Under the pieces are notes generated by a model. That model saw nothing but the letters and a program-made list of their open reading frames with translations, did no database searches and had not been told where the DNA came from. Both the position numbers and the translations under genes were made by a program. A DNA stretch of 64,000 nucleotides from Trichobilharzia szidati. Lineage: Eukaryota > Platyhelminthes > Trematoda > Strigeidida > Schistosomatidae. Location: assembly GCA_944472155.2 (NCBI GenBank), contig OX235273.1:106662582-106726581 (forward strand). Direction: 5' to 3'. Positions 30,916-42,471 of the stretch are shown piece after piece (the stretch's first letter is position 1; the number at the start of each line of letters is the position of its first letter).

Positions 30916-31557
30916 CCAAAGAAACCAAAAAAACATTGGCCTTAGTAGTAAATGTACTTAATCAGCACAATAATTGAGAAGAGAGAAGAATTCTGAACCA
31001 GTGAATAGCATAATAAATTTTCACCTCAACTCCGCTTACCTTCTGTAATGGATAATGCATTAGCGATATAAAACAATCTTACAAACGAACGTGTATATGG
31101 AGTAAACAAAGTGAGCAGAGAGATCCACTGGCTAACTGATCAACTGGTTCTCCTAAAAATATGATGACTATGACTTCAATTTTCCCAGTAGGGTCATTAG
31201 TGTATACATCACGTCGACGGTTCATTGATAGAATACTTTCCAGGAATGCAGGAGGTCCATGGTTCGACTCTGGGGCAACTCACTTCCAAAAACAACGTCT
31301 AGTTTTTAGCTAGTTGTAGGACCAGAGAAACAACACTACTATTAATGAAAATTTATACCATATTCCAAATAAAAAACTGGTTTTATTAAGATAAAAAATT
31401 TTTGCTGTCAATCAAGTTTTCCTGAATTCTAAGTGAATTATATTAAAAATTAAAAAATAAAAACAGGCCATAATAAATATATCATATAAACTTTCAATAT
31501 ATTTTTTAGACAATTAAATCTTGTTTTTGTAAGGAATTTGATGCTGAATTCCAATGT
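30916..31557. other. No gene recognised; possible tRNA-like segment at 31225-31295
   Basis: Unassigned AT-rich sequence. The stretch 31225-31295 has a B-box-like GGTTCGACTC but no clear tRNA fold. Confidence 0.4.
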
Positions 31558-31720
31558 GAAGGATTGTCACATGCTGATATCAGTTAGATGACTTTTGAAA
31601 ACTACGGTGCACCGGATATCTGTTTCGTCTCAGTTTGAGACTCAGGACTACTCCAAGGATTGAATCCAAGACTTTCAAGTCACAAGGTAAACTAGCTAAT
31701 CATTCAGAAACTGGGTTTTA
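31558..31720 (-). mobile_element. HHR-SINE
   Basis: Minus strand. Hammerhead block 31610-31660 has a perfect stem II (GTCTC/GAGAC) and GAAA, but three bases of CUGANGA are deleted, leaving CUGA joined to the stem. Confidence 0.7.
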
Positions 31721-31725
31721 CGATA

Positions 31726-31960
31726 AATGCGTTGGTGGCACAGCGGCAGAATGCTCGCCTATTTGGGGTTCGATCCTCGGCAAACGACCTACTCCTTTAC
31801 CTCGCTAAGCCAGTAATGAGACTGGTAAACAGGGAAGGTTGGGCATGAGGCTAGCAACCCAATCCCGTAAAAACGGATACCACAGCTACCGAAACTTCAG
31901 GCTTCTAGCTCAAAGCCTTATGTCCCACTGGGAAAGTAAAGAAATAAAAAAATTAAAAAT
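31726..31960 (+). mobile_element. SINE-1, plus strand
   Basis: Head 31726-31790 with A-box-like TGGCACAGCGG and B-box-like GGGGTTCGATCC, body 31795-31870, RTE-like 3' end (AAAGCCTTATGTCCCACTGG, ~31913) and A-rich tail to 31960. Confidence 0.85.
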
Positions 31961-32164
31961 TTACGGTACAGTACTACAGGAAACCCAGAGTCGTCGAAAA
32001 TCATCGATACTCACACCTGACGTGGTAGACCCCACCGGCCAGACCTTCAAAAAGCCTATGACTTAATGAGTAAAACATTGATATTCAGACTTTGGGTTCC
32101 TCGGAAATTCGATTTTCAGTTTCGGTGACGAAATGAAATTGGTTGGAGAAGCATTAGAAATCAT

Positions 32165-32330
32165 GGTGCACTGAATGACAATGGTAATGTCTCTGACTGC
32201 AATACTCACTGGGTAACGCGGGTTCAAATCTCAGAAGGGACATGAGTTCCTTCAAGGTCGCTGATACGCCTTGCTGATGAGTGCCAACTAGCGCGAAACC
32301 TAGGTCAAGCAAGGCTTCCTGCCAATTGCT
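32165..32330 (+). mobile_element. Second tRNA-headed hammerhead element
   Basis: Has a B-box-like GGTTCAAATCTC at 32221-32232 after a weak A-box-like stretch (~32180-32195), and 35-40 bp later a hammerhead core (see the ncRNA entry). Sequence differs from the common HHR-SINE. Element boundaries are not defined; no second copy is obvious in this window. Confidence 0.55.
32268..32315 (+). ncRNA. Hammerhead ribozyme candidate with full conserved core
   Basis: Stem I 5' strand GCCTTG 32268-32273; CUGAUGA 32274-32280; stem II GUGC (32281-32284)/GCGC (32291-32294) with a 6-nt loop; GAAA 32295-32298; minimal stem III A98-C99-C300 with G303-G304-U305 and a 2-nt loop; H17 = C at 32306; stem I 3' strand CAAGGC 32310-32315, fully complementary to 32268-32273, after a 3-nt bulge 32307-32309. 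All invariant core bases of the hammerhead are present. The bulge at the cleavage side and the very short stem III are the weak points; short stem III is known in metazoan retroelement hammerheads. Predicted scission after 32306. Confidence 0.65.
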
Positions 32331-33394
32331 TTCAACCATCTAATATCATCAAATCAATGGGCACCGTGATAAGGAGCTGCCTAGAATGGTGGCCACATTG
32401 ACAAACCTGACTGATAGAATTCAGTCTGCACCAAAGATAGGACTAGACACGTTACACTAGTTACTAGTGTCCAATCAAAATACTGAATGACAGTGTCGGC
32501 TAATCTAAAGGTCTTGAATTTGATGTCTGATAACTGTAAATAACGTAAATTTGTGTTCCATTTATCTCACTTATTTCATTTTTTGATCTCCTCCACAAAC
32601 CTCCAGTTGATTCAAAATACGTTTTTATAGTTGGATCAACAAAATCTGAGGAATTATTCATTGTTTAATGAATATATCTCAGACTTGATAAGGTATTGCA
32701 ACATTTCCAGCTCATCTGTACCGATGGTGGTACCTGCAACTACCAACTTTTATTATAAGCTTTACAACAGGGGCTGCTGTCCTATCAGGTATCGTTCCCA
32801 CAAACTCTGAAACCAAAAAGATGTTTGCTGTGATGCGTCTTCTTTGTCCACAGTGTTTAATCTATGCACAACCATGTCAACTCTTCCTTAAGGCCAAATG
32901 ATACTGCTCATTCCTTTGGTGTTGACATCGCTGTACAAGTAAAGCTAAGGAATTCGCCATCTCCTTAGCTGTAGATGTCAAATATCTATTCAAATGTCCA
33001 GTAATGACAGATAAATAGTGTATCTGGAAATATCATTTTCGACTTTGAGGAGGAAATTCCCTAAAAATTAATGAATTAATTAACATACCATCTCAAAGAC
33101 TATTTTACTTTCTGAAACTTGTATACCTGGGCACATTTTAGTCTATTGCTTTTCAGAGGAGTGTTAAACAGGCATAGAACTTCAAGAAAAGCACAGATGT
33201 ATCTTCCCTATCAACTCACTCTCCTAACAATCCTGGGAAAAATTATGGTGGTAAAATCGATTTCTAAATTCGTGAAAAGAAATCATAATCCTGCTCACAA
33301 AGATGTGTCATCACCTGATCAGACATACATAAGTTGCATTCAGAGTCATTGGTGCGTTCCCTTCCCCAGACGTCGAGTTGCTGTTCTTTTGCTT
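32331..33394. other. No gene or known repeat recognised
   Basis: About 1 kb without recognisable features; the 102-codon frame at 33119 has no motif I know and runs into the SINE-2. Confidence 0.45.
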
Positions 33395-33403
33395 AGTCTT
33401 TCT

Positions 33404-33599
33404 GTGCTTCGGTGGTACAGCGGTTAGGACTCTCGCCGACCATGCACATGGTCCGAAGTTCAATCCCTCGCCGACGCACACCTGATATCAATGGTTGGCC
33501 TGCAAAATTTGGGCTACCGATATCACATGCTGAAAATTCCCTGCTTGTACCAAAAATGCGGTGTGGAATCAAGCTACAATAAAATAAAAAAATAAATAA
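33404..33599 (+). mobile_element. SINE-2, complete with target duplication
   Basis: Head 33404-33480 (A-box-like TGGTACAGCGG, B-box-like AGTTCAATCCC), specific tail 33481-33575, A-rich end (AATAAAATAAAA...). Near-identical 9-mers AGTCTTTCT (33395-33403) and AGTCCTTCT (33600-33608) flank it. Confidence 0.85.
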
Positions 33600-33608
33600 A
33601 GTCCTTCT

Positions 33609-34117
33609 TACAGTTATAGGCAAGTATCTACCAACCAGGTGGAGGGTAGTATTGAGTTATTGGACAGTTGTATCCGATATTCAGTCAAATTGGAGCATTG
33701 CCATCAGTGTTATTTTGACTAACCAAAAACAAGCAAAGGGATGGTCCAGCTTACAGACTTCTAACAAATAAATACAAAACGATTAACCGGAATACGGCGG
33801 TGGAATTCTTTTCTGGAATCAAGCAGATCTCACATTGTAATCTGAATGATTTTGGTTTCCAAGATAAACCGTGATAAAAGTTCACCCTGAACTTGAGGAT
33901 CACTAATCAATTTGTAAGTTCCAAATTTCATTCAGTGTGTCACCAGTTTTCACAAGTACCTGGCCACAGTTTATGTGGCATGCACTGGATTGGCTATCTA
34001 ATCCGAGTCGAACTTAGTACACCATTAATAAACGTGATCACAAATGAGAGAAACGCCCATTTTGTGTTTAAAACACTTCGATCTGGCTGACATGTTTTGT
34101 TTCTTCGATTAAGATAC
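33609..34117. other. No gene or known repeat recognised
   Basis: Unassigned sequence. Confidence 0.45.
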
Positions 34118-35350
34118 ATTATTATTAATGTTTCCTTTAATTCCTAGGGGAACATAGGGCTTCAGCCGTGCGTCTCCACTGCCTTCGGTTCTCTGCTAGA
34201 ATCTTCACCTGGCTCCAAGTCTGCCCACACATTTTCTTCTCCTCTTCACATGACCTCCTCCAAGTCACCCTTGCATTGACGACCAACTCGCCGCTTCCCT
34301 TTCAGGTTCCACTCGAACAATGACTTGTCTAGTGATGTCACTTGATGGTTTCCTCAGAGTATGGCCAGCCAATCCACCTCCATTTCTTCCTGCCTGTTTG
34401 TTTCACAATCGGTTCCTGGTTGGTTCGCTCCCAGAGATCTCTGTTGCTGATCTTTTCAGGCTAGCCATCTGATCTTGAGTATTGAGCGAAGACAGCTGTT
34501 AATGAAAGTCTGTGGTTTGTTTGAGATGCTCTTTACGACGCGCAGTGCAAGTCTCTGATCCGTATAGTGAGTAGCACTGACTTCACATTGGAGTTGAAAA
34601 TCCGGATCTTATTTTTGATGTTGAGTAGTGCTGTTGACCTCCACAAAGACTTGAAAGAAATGAAAGCTTGTCTTGCTTTCCCTATCCCCGCTGCTTTGAT
34701 ATCCTCGTCAGTTCCGTTCGCCTGTAGTTGAAACGATGCTTCTCAGGTCGGTTGGTGAAGGAGGTTGTTTCTTTCAGGTTCCTCCCACTTATGCTGATCG
34801 TTGTCTGTTGTTGTTGCTGTTGGTGGTGTTGGCCAGGAATCTTCATCACCTCTGTTTTCTCTGTGTTCACCTGAAGTCCCATCTTCTATGGATGTTTCTT
34901 CTGCCAACTTGTTACTTTTCGCTTGCATATCTTCCAGTTTGTGGGAAATTAGGCATATATCATCGGCGAAGTCTAGATCCTCCAAGTTTTTTGTGTGAGT
35001 CCATTTTATGCCTGTTTTCTCATTGACCACCGCCTGTCGCATTATCCAATCTACTGCAATCAGGAAAATCATTGGAGATAGTAGGCAGCCAGCCTTCTCT
35101 TACTCCTGTCCTCACTTCGAAGGATTCCGTGAGTTTCATGTTGTGGATTACTTGGCATGCAGCATTGTTGTACAGCTGTTGGATGAGATGTATAATTGTC
35201 GGTGGCACCCCGTAGTAGCGAAGTAGTTGCCAAAGCACCTGTCGATCGACACTGTCGAAGGCCGTTTCAAAGTCGATGAAGTTGAGATAGAGAGGTGACT
35301 GCCATTCCAAGCTTTGTTTAATGATGATCCGTAATGTGGCGATCTTAATA
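34118..35350 (-). pseudogene. RTE LINE, RT catalytic part to 3' end
   Basis: Minus strand. Frame 35310-35020: LNFIDFETAFDSVDRQVLW (motif A Asp), PPTIIHLIQQLYNNAACQVIHN, VRTGVREGWLP. Frame 35072-34743: FLIAVDWIMRQ, LEDLDFADDICLISHK (motif C). Then C-terminal coding sequence with stops and the 3'-terminal block and (TTA)n tail at 34118-34160. The motif B QGxxLSP reads EGWLPT here. It extends to ~35350 (IATLRII-like). Two or more frameshifts; endonuclease absent. Confidence 0.9.
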
Positions 35351-35960
35351 ACTGTGAATTTCAGACTAAAAATAAGCCTAATAGTAGCATCCAGTGAGAA
35401 AAACTGACCTCAACACGTTAAAACATGCAAAACGTCGAAAAGAATTCTTTAAATTTCAATGGTAAACGAATTCACGAAAACATAGAACCAGTCGACGTAT
35501 GAACCTATCATGACCATGAATCTGGATATGCCGTCTTTCGGCCATCAGGCACTGCTGGTGAAAGGCATCCAAATTTTCATACCAACCAGTCAGTTGTATA
35601 TAGCATCATACGATTATGAATTTTATTTTTAAATTTCTTATCTCGTAAAAGGTCAAATAATGAAGAAAACTTATCTTTGTAAAGTTTGTTTATGCTATTT
35701 ACTAAAGATTTCGGCAGAGTTCACCTAACTAACTATTGATCTGTTAAAGAATTTCAAATCATTACTCATAAAAACAACTTTGCTGACGTCAACTAGTCAT
35801 GATAGTAAGAATAAAAAGTAACAACATTGATTGAAAGCTTTAGGAATTTATTAGAAAATGGAATACCTGATTTGTGTCCTTTAAGCCATAAACTCAGGGT
35901 TTTTCATCTCCTAGGATTACGTAATATCTGCCACCAGTGAAGTTTTGAAAAACCATTTGA
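35351..35960. other. No gene or known repeat recognised
   Basis: Unassigned sequence. Confidence 0.45.
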
Positions 35961-35961
35961 C

Positions 35962-36160
35962 CTTTCCCTGATCTCTTTTGACTATAGCTTGATTCCACAC
36001 GGTGTCTTGGGTACAAGTATAGAAATTTCAGCGTGTCATATCGGTAGACCAAGTTTTGCAGGTCGATCATTGATATCAGGTGTCCGACGTCAGGGGATCA
36101 AACCCCGGACCATGTTCATGGTCGGTGAGAGTCCTAACCACTGTGCCGCCGAAGCACAGT
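35962..36160 (-). mobile_element. SINE-2
   Basis: Minus strand; tail 35965-36080, head 36083-36160 with B-box-like GGGGATCAAACCCC at ~36096. Confidence 0.8.
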
Positions 36161-36191
36161 ATCCATGCAGTAAAAACCTTATTGGTTTATT

Positions 36192-37080
36192 AATAATAAT
36201 AATAGTGATTTACTTTATTCCAAAAACAGTACTTGTGATACAGAATGGAATTTTCAGCATTAATCACAATGTTGCATCTAATTTTTTCAAGTTATAAATA
36301 AAATTAATCACACAGAAAATTTTTCTACTTTTCCAACAGGGGTAATATCAAAAAAACATGCAGCATATAAAATGGAAATAATAATAATGACAGCAGCTAA
36401 GGTAATGATAATAATACAAGTGGGAATTGCCATGGGCTTGTTTCACAAAGTATTGTTGATGCAGTATAGAAATCCTAGCATGTTTAAAAATATTGAATAT
36501 GATGTTCTCTTTACATGATATGGTGAGGGGAAAAACAAAGATTACAGCAATCGTAGAGATAAGTTGGTGTTTGCAGTTATGAAAGTAAAAACAAAGAAGC
36601 AACAGGACCATAAATATGATAGAAATAATAAAAGTAGAACTTGAAGGTATATAAAGATGAGATTGTTTATTTACTAGATGAAAAAAGGTTAGTCAATTCT
36701 TGCCTGACGCTATTTTCATCAAATAAAATACGTGCCAAGTATGGTATCATAGAATTTTTATACTTAGACGTGCGAGCATACAGTTTTCTGAAGTTACTTC
36801 TTGTTCTACGTGAGGAGATGCAAGGTGAAAGCTGAAGGTGAAGTGGATGCTCCAAGTCAGACAAAATCCCTCTAGCAAATTTACTGCACGAAGTCAAGTG
36901 CCTATCGACAACGACGTTAACTATGTGGTCCACTAGGACACCACTCATCCTACTGGCAGTCTTCAACATTCTAAGAATTGTGACAAAGTCCTTTTTAAAC
37001 AAAGCAGGAAGGAATAAGGGTGAACAATAAAGAAGAATAGGTAGGATGCAAGAGTCGAAATAGCTTATTAATTTCATTGG
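36192..37080 (-). pseudogene. CR1-like LINE C-terminus and 3' UTR
   Basis: Minus frame 37077-36667 (136 aa): LISYFDSCILPILLYCSPLF, RMLKTASRMSG, VVDRHLTSCSKFARGIL, SSRRTRSNFRKLYARTSKYK, YLARILFDENSV. The frame has a normal stop, then a ~450-bp UTR ending in the family's 3' block (36215-36270) and (AAT)n tail. The best copy of this family's C-terminus. RT core not included. Confidence 0.85.
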
Positions 37081-37445
37081 TTAATCACTGGGGTTATAAG
37101 CGGTGTCATATGTCCAGTAATAAGTTCTAGTGTTGAATGTATTTCATCATTTTCGTTCCCTATATTATTACTTAGCAAGGAATGATATTTGTTAGTCTAC
37201 TAGTTGACTAGAGGCGATCGACAGTAATTCCTGAAAGTAGACTTAATTGTTTAATTTGACGACATGCGGACGTGGTGTGTAAATTTGTTACAAATGTGTA
37301 GAAATATCTTTTTCATTTCTTTTGCTTTCTAAGTAGGATGTAAACCTTAAAAGTCTGACGTTTCAGTAGCCACAGTGAAACAGTAGAAGACGAAATGAAT
37401 GTTTATCTGCAATTTGGTGGCTGTATGTAGCCAAATCATGGTGTG
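37081..37445. other. No gene recognised
   Basis: Unassigned sequence between two CR1-like fragments of opposite strand. Confidence 0.4.
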
Positions 37446-37449
37446 AGTT

Positions 37450-38013
37450 TTATCTAACTCACACCACCCTCTTCATTCAAAACTCTCCCCTTGCATCTCA
37501 TCAGACAAAACCAGAAGCCTATACAGAAAACTATATGCTCGCACCAGCAAGTACAAAAACTCAACCATACCCTGCTTAGCTCGTGTTCTGTGCGATAAAG
37601 AAAGCATTAGGTGTGACACCTATAACTTATTAAATAGTCAGTAGAACAATTTGGATCTCGTCTTTCCAACTCATATCATTTATAGGTACAACGTTTTCTT
37701 TCTTTCTTTTCCTTTTCTCTCTCTCCCTTTTTTCTCTGTTATGTGCTGCTTTGTTTCTTTCTTCCGCTTACGCCAGTAAATATGATAGCACCTACTTTTC
37801 TAGCACCTTCAAACACTGTTCAGCTTTGGCTTTGCTACCGACATGCCAATACGTTGTTGTCAAAACTAACTGAGATTACCCTCAATCTATGTAGAATTCT
37901 GTTTATTGTTAACGCGCTAAATGGATGCAATACTGCAGTAAAAATGCTAAGAATTCCATTCTGTATCACAAGTACTGTTTTGGAATAAAGCAAATCATTA
38001 TTATTATTATTAT
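37450..38013 (+). mobile_element. CR1-like LINE 3' end
   Basis: Plus strand: last ~55 codons (RKLYARTSKYKNSTIPCLAR-like) 37455-37640, 3' UTR with a CT-rich tract (37690-37735), 3' block and (ATT)n tail at 37998-38013. Confidence 0.85.
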
Positions 38014-38999
38014 TCAACGCATCATTTCCACAGATCTTTGTGTTGTGCTACTTCTGCACTTCATGTTGTGTTTCTTTATCATTTGCCCTTTTTGAAATCA
38101 AATGCACCTCCATGCTCTTTGGTGTTTTTATGCCGATGAACGTCTGTTTATATACTACTGATAAATCTTATCAGTAGCACTGGCCAAAGTAGTACCACTT
38201 TTACGAAATGGATACCCCTAACCTCACTCTCACCTCTCCGTCTTTTGAAAACTCATTATTTTCCACTAAACTAGGAGAGGTTTCGGAATGTGTCGAGTGG
38301 ATTCAAATCCCAACCACCCGTTTTGGTTGGCAAGCATTCTATGGTTGAACCAAAAGTGTCATTTTATCTGATTTTTTGAGGACCGTTTGAATTTCATTGT
38401 ACGTAGATGTTGATTTCCTGAATAAAGATTGTTAGTAATGTGGCTGAAAATTACTCTCAATAGTGCAGATTCATTCATTGTTTGCTATCTCTAAGATTCA
38501 TTGAGTCTTCGTTGCTCTCAATGTCCTTTGAATTCTCATGGCGTTGGAAAGACATGATCACATCCCAGCTGCTTCCAGCAATTCACTTGTGTGGTTATAT
38601 CGATATGTGTAAGTCAGGGTTATAGAACACATTCCTTAGTGACCTCAGGAATAAATGGAATCACGCTGGATAAAATTAATCCTGGAAAAAGGTGTTCAAC
38701 GTCATCTATCACAAACCACACATAGAAACGGATAATAAAGTTGATGCCAGTTGAGTCCTTTAAACCCATAAAGATAAATCAGGTTTGGGTCACATATCTA
38801 AATTCGTTGAAGAGTTAGCCATAAAGGGGTTTGAACCTGCCATATGTATGCACTATCCCGGTAACCGAAATTGCTTTGTTCATATGCATTTGTGTTTTGT
38901 TCTGTTGCATAACATTCCAGTTTATTGATATTTTTGATTTTCACTGACTGAGTTGAATTCATTACAAAGTTTTTATACCTACTAGATTGTTTTGTCTGC
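38014..38999. other. No gene or known repeat recognised
   Basis: About 1 kb unassigned; a B-box-like motif at ~38311 has no partner. Confidence 0.45.
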
Positions 39000-39002
39000 C
39001 TT

Positions 39003-40122
39003 ACTATTATTATTTCCTTAATTTCTAGAGGAACATAGAGTTCCAGCCGCGCGTCTCCATTGCGTTCGGTTCCCTGCCATCGTTTTCAACTGGCTCCAAG
39101 TCTGCCCAAATGCTTTCACTTCCTCTTTACATGACCTCCTCCAAGTGACCCTCACACTAACGACCAACTCGCCGCTTCCCTTTCGGGTTCCACTCGAGCA
39201 ATGGCTTGTCTAGTGATGTCACTTGATGGTTTCCTCAGAGTATGGCCAGTCCATCTCCATTTCTTTCTACCTATTAGTTTCACAATTGGTTCCTGGTTGG
39301 TTTGCTCCCACAGGTGCCTATTGCTGATCTATTCTGGCCATCTGATCTTGAGTATTGAGCGAAAACAACTGTTAATGAAGGTCTGCTCTTTATGACGCTC
39401 CAAGTCTCTGATCCACATAGTAGCATTGACTTCACATTGGAGTTGAAAATCCGAACCTTATTTTGCATGCTGAGTACTGTTGTCCTCCATCCAGACTTGA
39501 GAGTAATGAAAGTTTTTCTTGACTTTCCGATTCTCGCTTTGATATCCTCGTCAATTCCGCCTGTAGTTGAAACGATGCTTCCCAGTTAGGTAGGTGGGTG
39601 AAGGAGACTGTTTCTTTCAGGTTCCTCCCATTTATGCTGATTGTTGTCTGTTGTTGTTACTGTTGGTGGTGTTGGCCAAGAATCTTCATCACCTCTGTTT
39701 TTTCTGTGTTCACCTGAAGTCCTATCTTCTATGGATTCTTCTTCTGCCAAATTGTTGCTTTTCGTTTGCATATCTTCAAGTTTGTTGGAAATCAGACATA
39801 TATCATCGGCGAAGTCTAGATCCTCCAAGTTTTTGTGTGACTTCATTTTATGCCTGTTTCCTCGCTGCCCGCTCTCTGTCGCATTATCCAGTCTACTGCA
39901 ATCAGGAAAATCATTGGCGATAGTAGGCAGCCAGCCTTCTCTTACTCCTGTCCTCACTTCGAAGGATTCCGTAAGTTTCCCGTTGTGGATTACTTGGCAT
40001 GCAGCATTGTCGTACAGCTGTTGGATGAGATGTTTAATTGTCGGTGGCACCCCGTAGTAGCGAAGTAGTTTCCAAATCACCTGTCGATCGACGCTGTCGA
40101 AGGCCTTTTCAAAGTCTGCCAT
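39003..40122 (-). pseudogene. RTE LINE, RT catalytic part to 3' end
   Basis: Minus frame 40122-39586 (178 aa): DFEKAFDSVDRQVIWKLLRY (motif A), LIQQLYDNAACQVIHNGKL, VRTGVREGWLP, NLEDLDFADDICLISNKLED (motif C intact), then the linker shifts frame. C-terminal segments and the 3' block follow with stops to 39003. The 5' end lies at the motif-A Asp. Confidence 0.9.
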
Positions 40123-40446
40123 ATGATTTTACCTTACAGTTCACTTCTCCCCTCCTGGACTCCCTATCATAATATGTTTAAATTAGGTCTCATGTTCCAT
40201 CTTTGTGTTTTTTCTCTAGTCCATCGTTGTATCCAAGAGAAATCTGAACTCAGAACCCCCTCCCTCCGTCGTCTTATTATTATATAAACAGTTACTATTT
40301 TAACACTGAATAATTCGTCTACGTTACCTATACTTTCTGTTTCTAATTCGAAGTCATTCAGAAAGTGTGTTTAAAAAGGTTTGTAATTCATAATTCATTT
40401 TGTCTAAGATGTATGCAGTGAAAGAGATCCACGAAATAAAACAAGA
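40123..40446. other. No gene or known repeat recognised
   Basis: Unassigned sequence between two RTE copies. Confidence 0.45.
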
Positions 40447-41592
40447 CTATTATTGTTATATTATTACGCCCTTGAGGTCCGAGTGGAACATAGGGTTTCA
40501 ACAACACATCTCCATTGTGTTCTTTTTTCAGCCATCGTCTTCACCTGGGTCCACGATCGGCCATTAGTTCTCACCTCCTCCTCCTCCTCATACGGTCTCC
40601 TCCATGTCAGCCTATGACGATTCACTCGTCGCTTCCCATTTGGATTCCACTCGAGTGATTGCCTGCATTGAGCGCGAAGTCATTCGACGGTTTCCTCAAT
40701 GTATTCGCGATCAATCTATCTTCATTTTCTCCGACATATATGTTGAGCGATTGGCTCTTCCTTGGTTTTCTCCCAGCCGGGTTTCCTTGTTGTTAATTCT
40801 TTATGACCGGCTGGCCATTTGATCTTCAATACGGAGCCAGTGGGTGGGACAGCTGTTGATGAAAGTCTGCAACCTGTTGGAAATGCTTTTCGTGACTGAA
40901 ATGCAATGCAAAATTGTGGCCAGTACGGAAGGACCAACTTCACATTGGTGATGAAAATCCGAATCTTGTTCTTTATGCTCACTGAGTGAGTGACAGCAGA
41001 AGATTTCCCGGCTGGTTTTGGTTTGATTTAGGCACGTCTCGCCTTCACAAGTAAGGCTAGTTTTGACTTCTTCATCGGTTCCACCTGCCTGTAATTGAAA
41101 CGATGCTTCCTGGCTGGATAATTGAAGGATGTGACCTCTGTCAAATCACTTCCATTGATCGTGATTGGTGCTGGCTGTTGGTTGGTTGTTTATCTTCATC
41201 ACCTCTGTCTTCTCTACGTTCACCTGAAGTCCCGTCTTCGTTGCCTACCTCTTCTACCAGTTTGTTGGTTTTCGCCTGTAAGTTTTCTATTTTGTGCGAT
41301 ATTAGACATAAATCATCTACACTCGAAATCCAGATCTTCTATACTCTTCTTATCGGTGGTCCAACGTATTCATGTCTTCTCACTCTCTGTACACAATCTC
41401 ACGCATAATCCAGTCCACCGTAATTAAGAACATCATCGGTGATAATAGGCAAACAGCTTAGTTTTACTCCTATGTTCACTTCAAATGCCTCACTGAGTTT
41501 TCCGTTTTGAATGAGGTTGATAAAGACGTAGGCAATGCACCCCGTAGTGTTGAAGTAGTTTCCAAATTACTTGGAAGTTAACGCTGTCAAAC
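40447..41592 (-). pseudogene. RTE LINE, older subfamily with shifted catalytic box
   Basis: Minus strand from 41592: FDSVNFQVIWKLL-like start, then at ~41330 LDFE followed by 4 extra bases and DDLCLISHKIEN in the next frame. Then NQQPAPITINGSDLTEVTSF, degraded C-terminal segments and the 3' block at 40470-40500. Truncated at the same FDSVD segment as several other RTE copies. Confidence 0.85.
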
Positions 41593-41605
41593 GACCTAGT
41601 ACTAT

Positions 41606-42191
41606 TCCATATTATTTCGTTTATTAGATGTATCACACAGTGAAACAGTATTATTTACTGGATGACGAAGTTTTGAACACATCGATTGTTTATAATAATA
41701 TCAACTATAATCATACGACATCGAAACTTGGGTTGTATAGTTTTCTTTGTTCTCTCCTATTTGTCATCGTCGGGGTGTTAGAATTTTCCAGATATCTGGG
41801 ATAGGTGTTGAATCATTCTTATTATACGTATTTGCAGTTGCTTCGATAAACAAAGTTTCTGTTATCAATCTCTCCCTCCACCTCGTGACATTAGATTTTA
41901 TCGAATCAACTGCAAAGACGTGTGATAGGAATGATTCAACACCCGTCTCAGATATATGGAAAATTCTAACACCCCGACGATGACAAACAGGAGAGAACAA
42001 AGAAAACTATAAAACTCAAGTTTCGAAGTCGTGTGATTATAATTCATACTATTATGAACAATAAATTTTGTTCGAAACCTTGTCATTCAGTAAATAATGC
42101 TGTTTCTCTCACTGTGTGATACATCTAATAAACAAACTAATATGGAATTACTTACTACCACAGTGCTCAAGTTTTACGCATATATTAATAT
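41606..42191. mobile_element. Palindromic PLE-end insertion with 13-bp target duplication
   Basis: Left half (41620-41890) is minus-sense PLE C-terminus and 3' UTR; right half (41892-42180) is the same segment in plus sense. Right half encodes ERLITETLFIEATANT/CNRNDSTP-type residues in its frames and the UTR with TGTGTGATACATCTAATAAAC. GACCTAGTACTAT occurs at 41593-41605 and 42192-42204. No RT or complete endonuclease is present, so it moved as a non-autonomous fold-back or formed by self-priming. Confidence 0.85.
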
Positions 42192-42204
42192 GACCTAGTA
42201 CTAT

Positions 42205-42470
42205 CCTACAAATTTATTAATTCTCTCTTTATTCAAACATAAGTTATTTGTTGTCATAACTTTAGACCTTCTGTGGTATTTCGATTTAAGAGGCAAGCTT
42301 CATTTAAATCAATAATAATAATTTCATCCTCAATTTTCTTACCCCATTTCCCTAACTCTTATCTGCAAACATGACCTGTTAATATTTTAATCTATTATGA
42401 AGCATACCCATTATTTCATGAGGACAAACACAAGGTTTCAGATATGCGCATGAACTCCCTTTATCATTCT
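42205..42470. other. No gene recognised
   Basis: Unassigned sequence. Confidence 0.4.
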
Positions 42471-42471
42471 A

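Noticed and set aside
33119..33427. 102-codon ORF as a gene
   Set aside because: No recognisable motif, low-complexity start, and its end overlaps a SINE-2.
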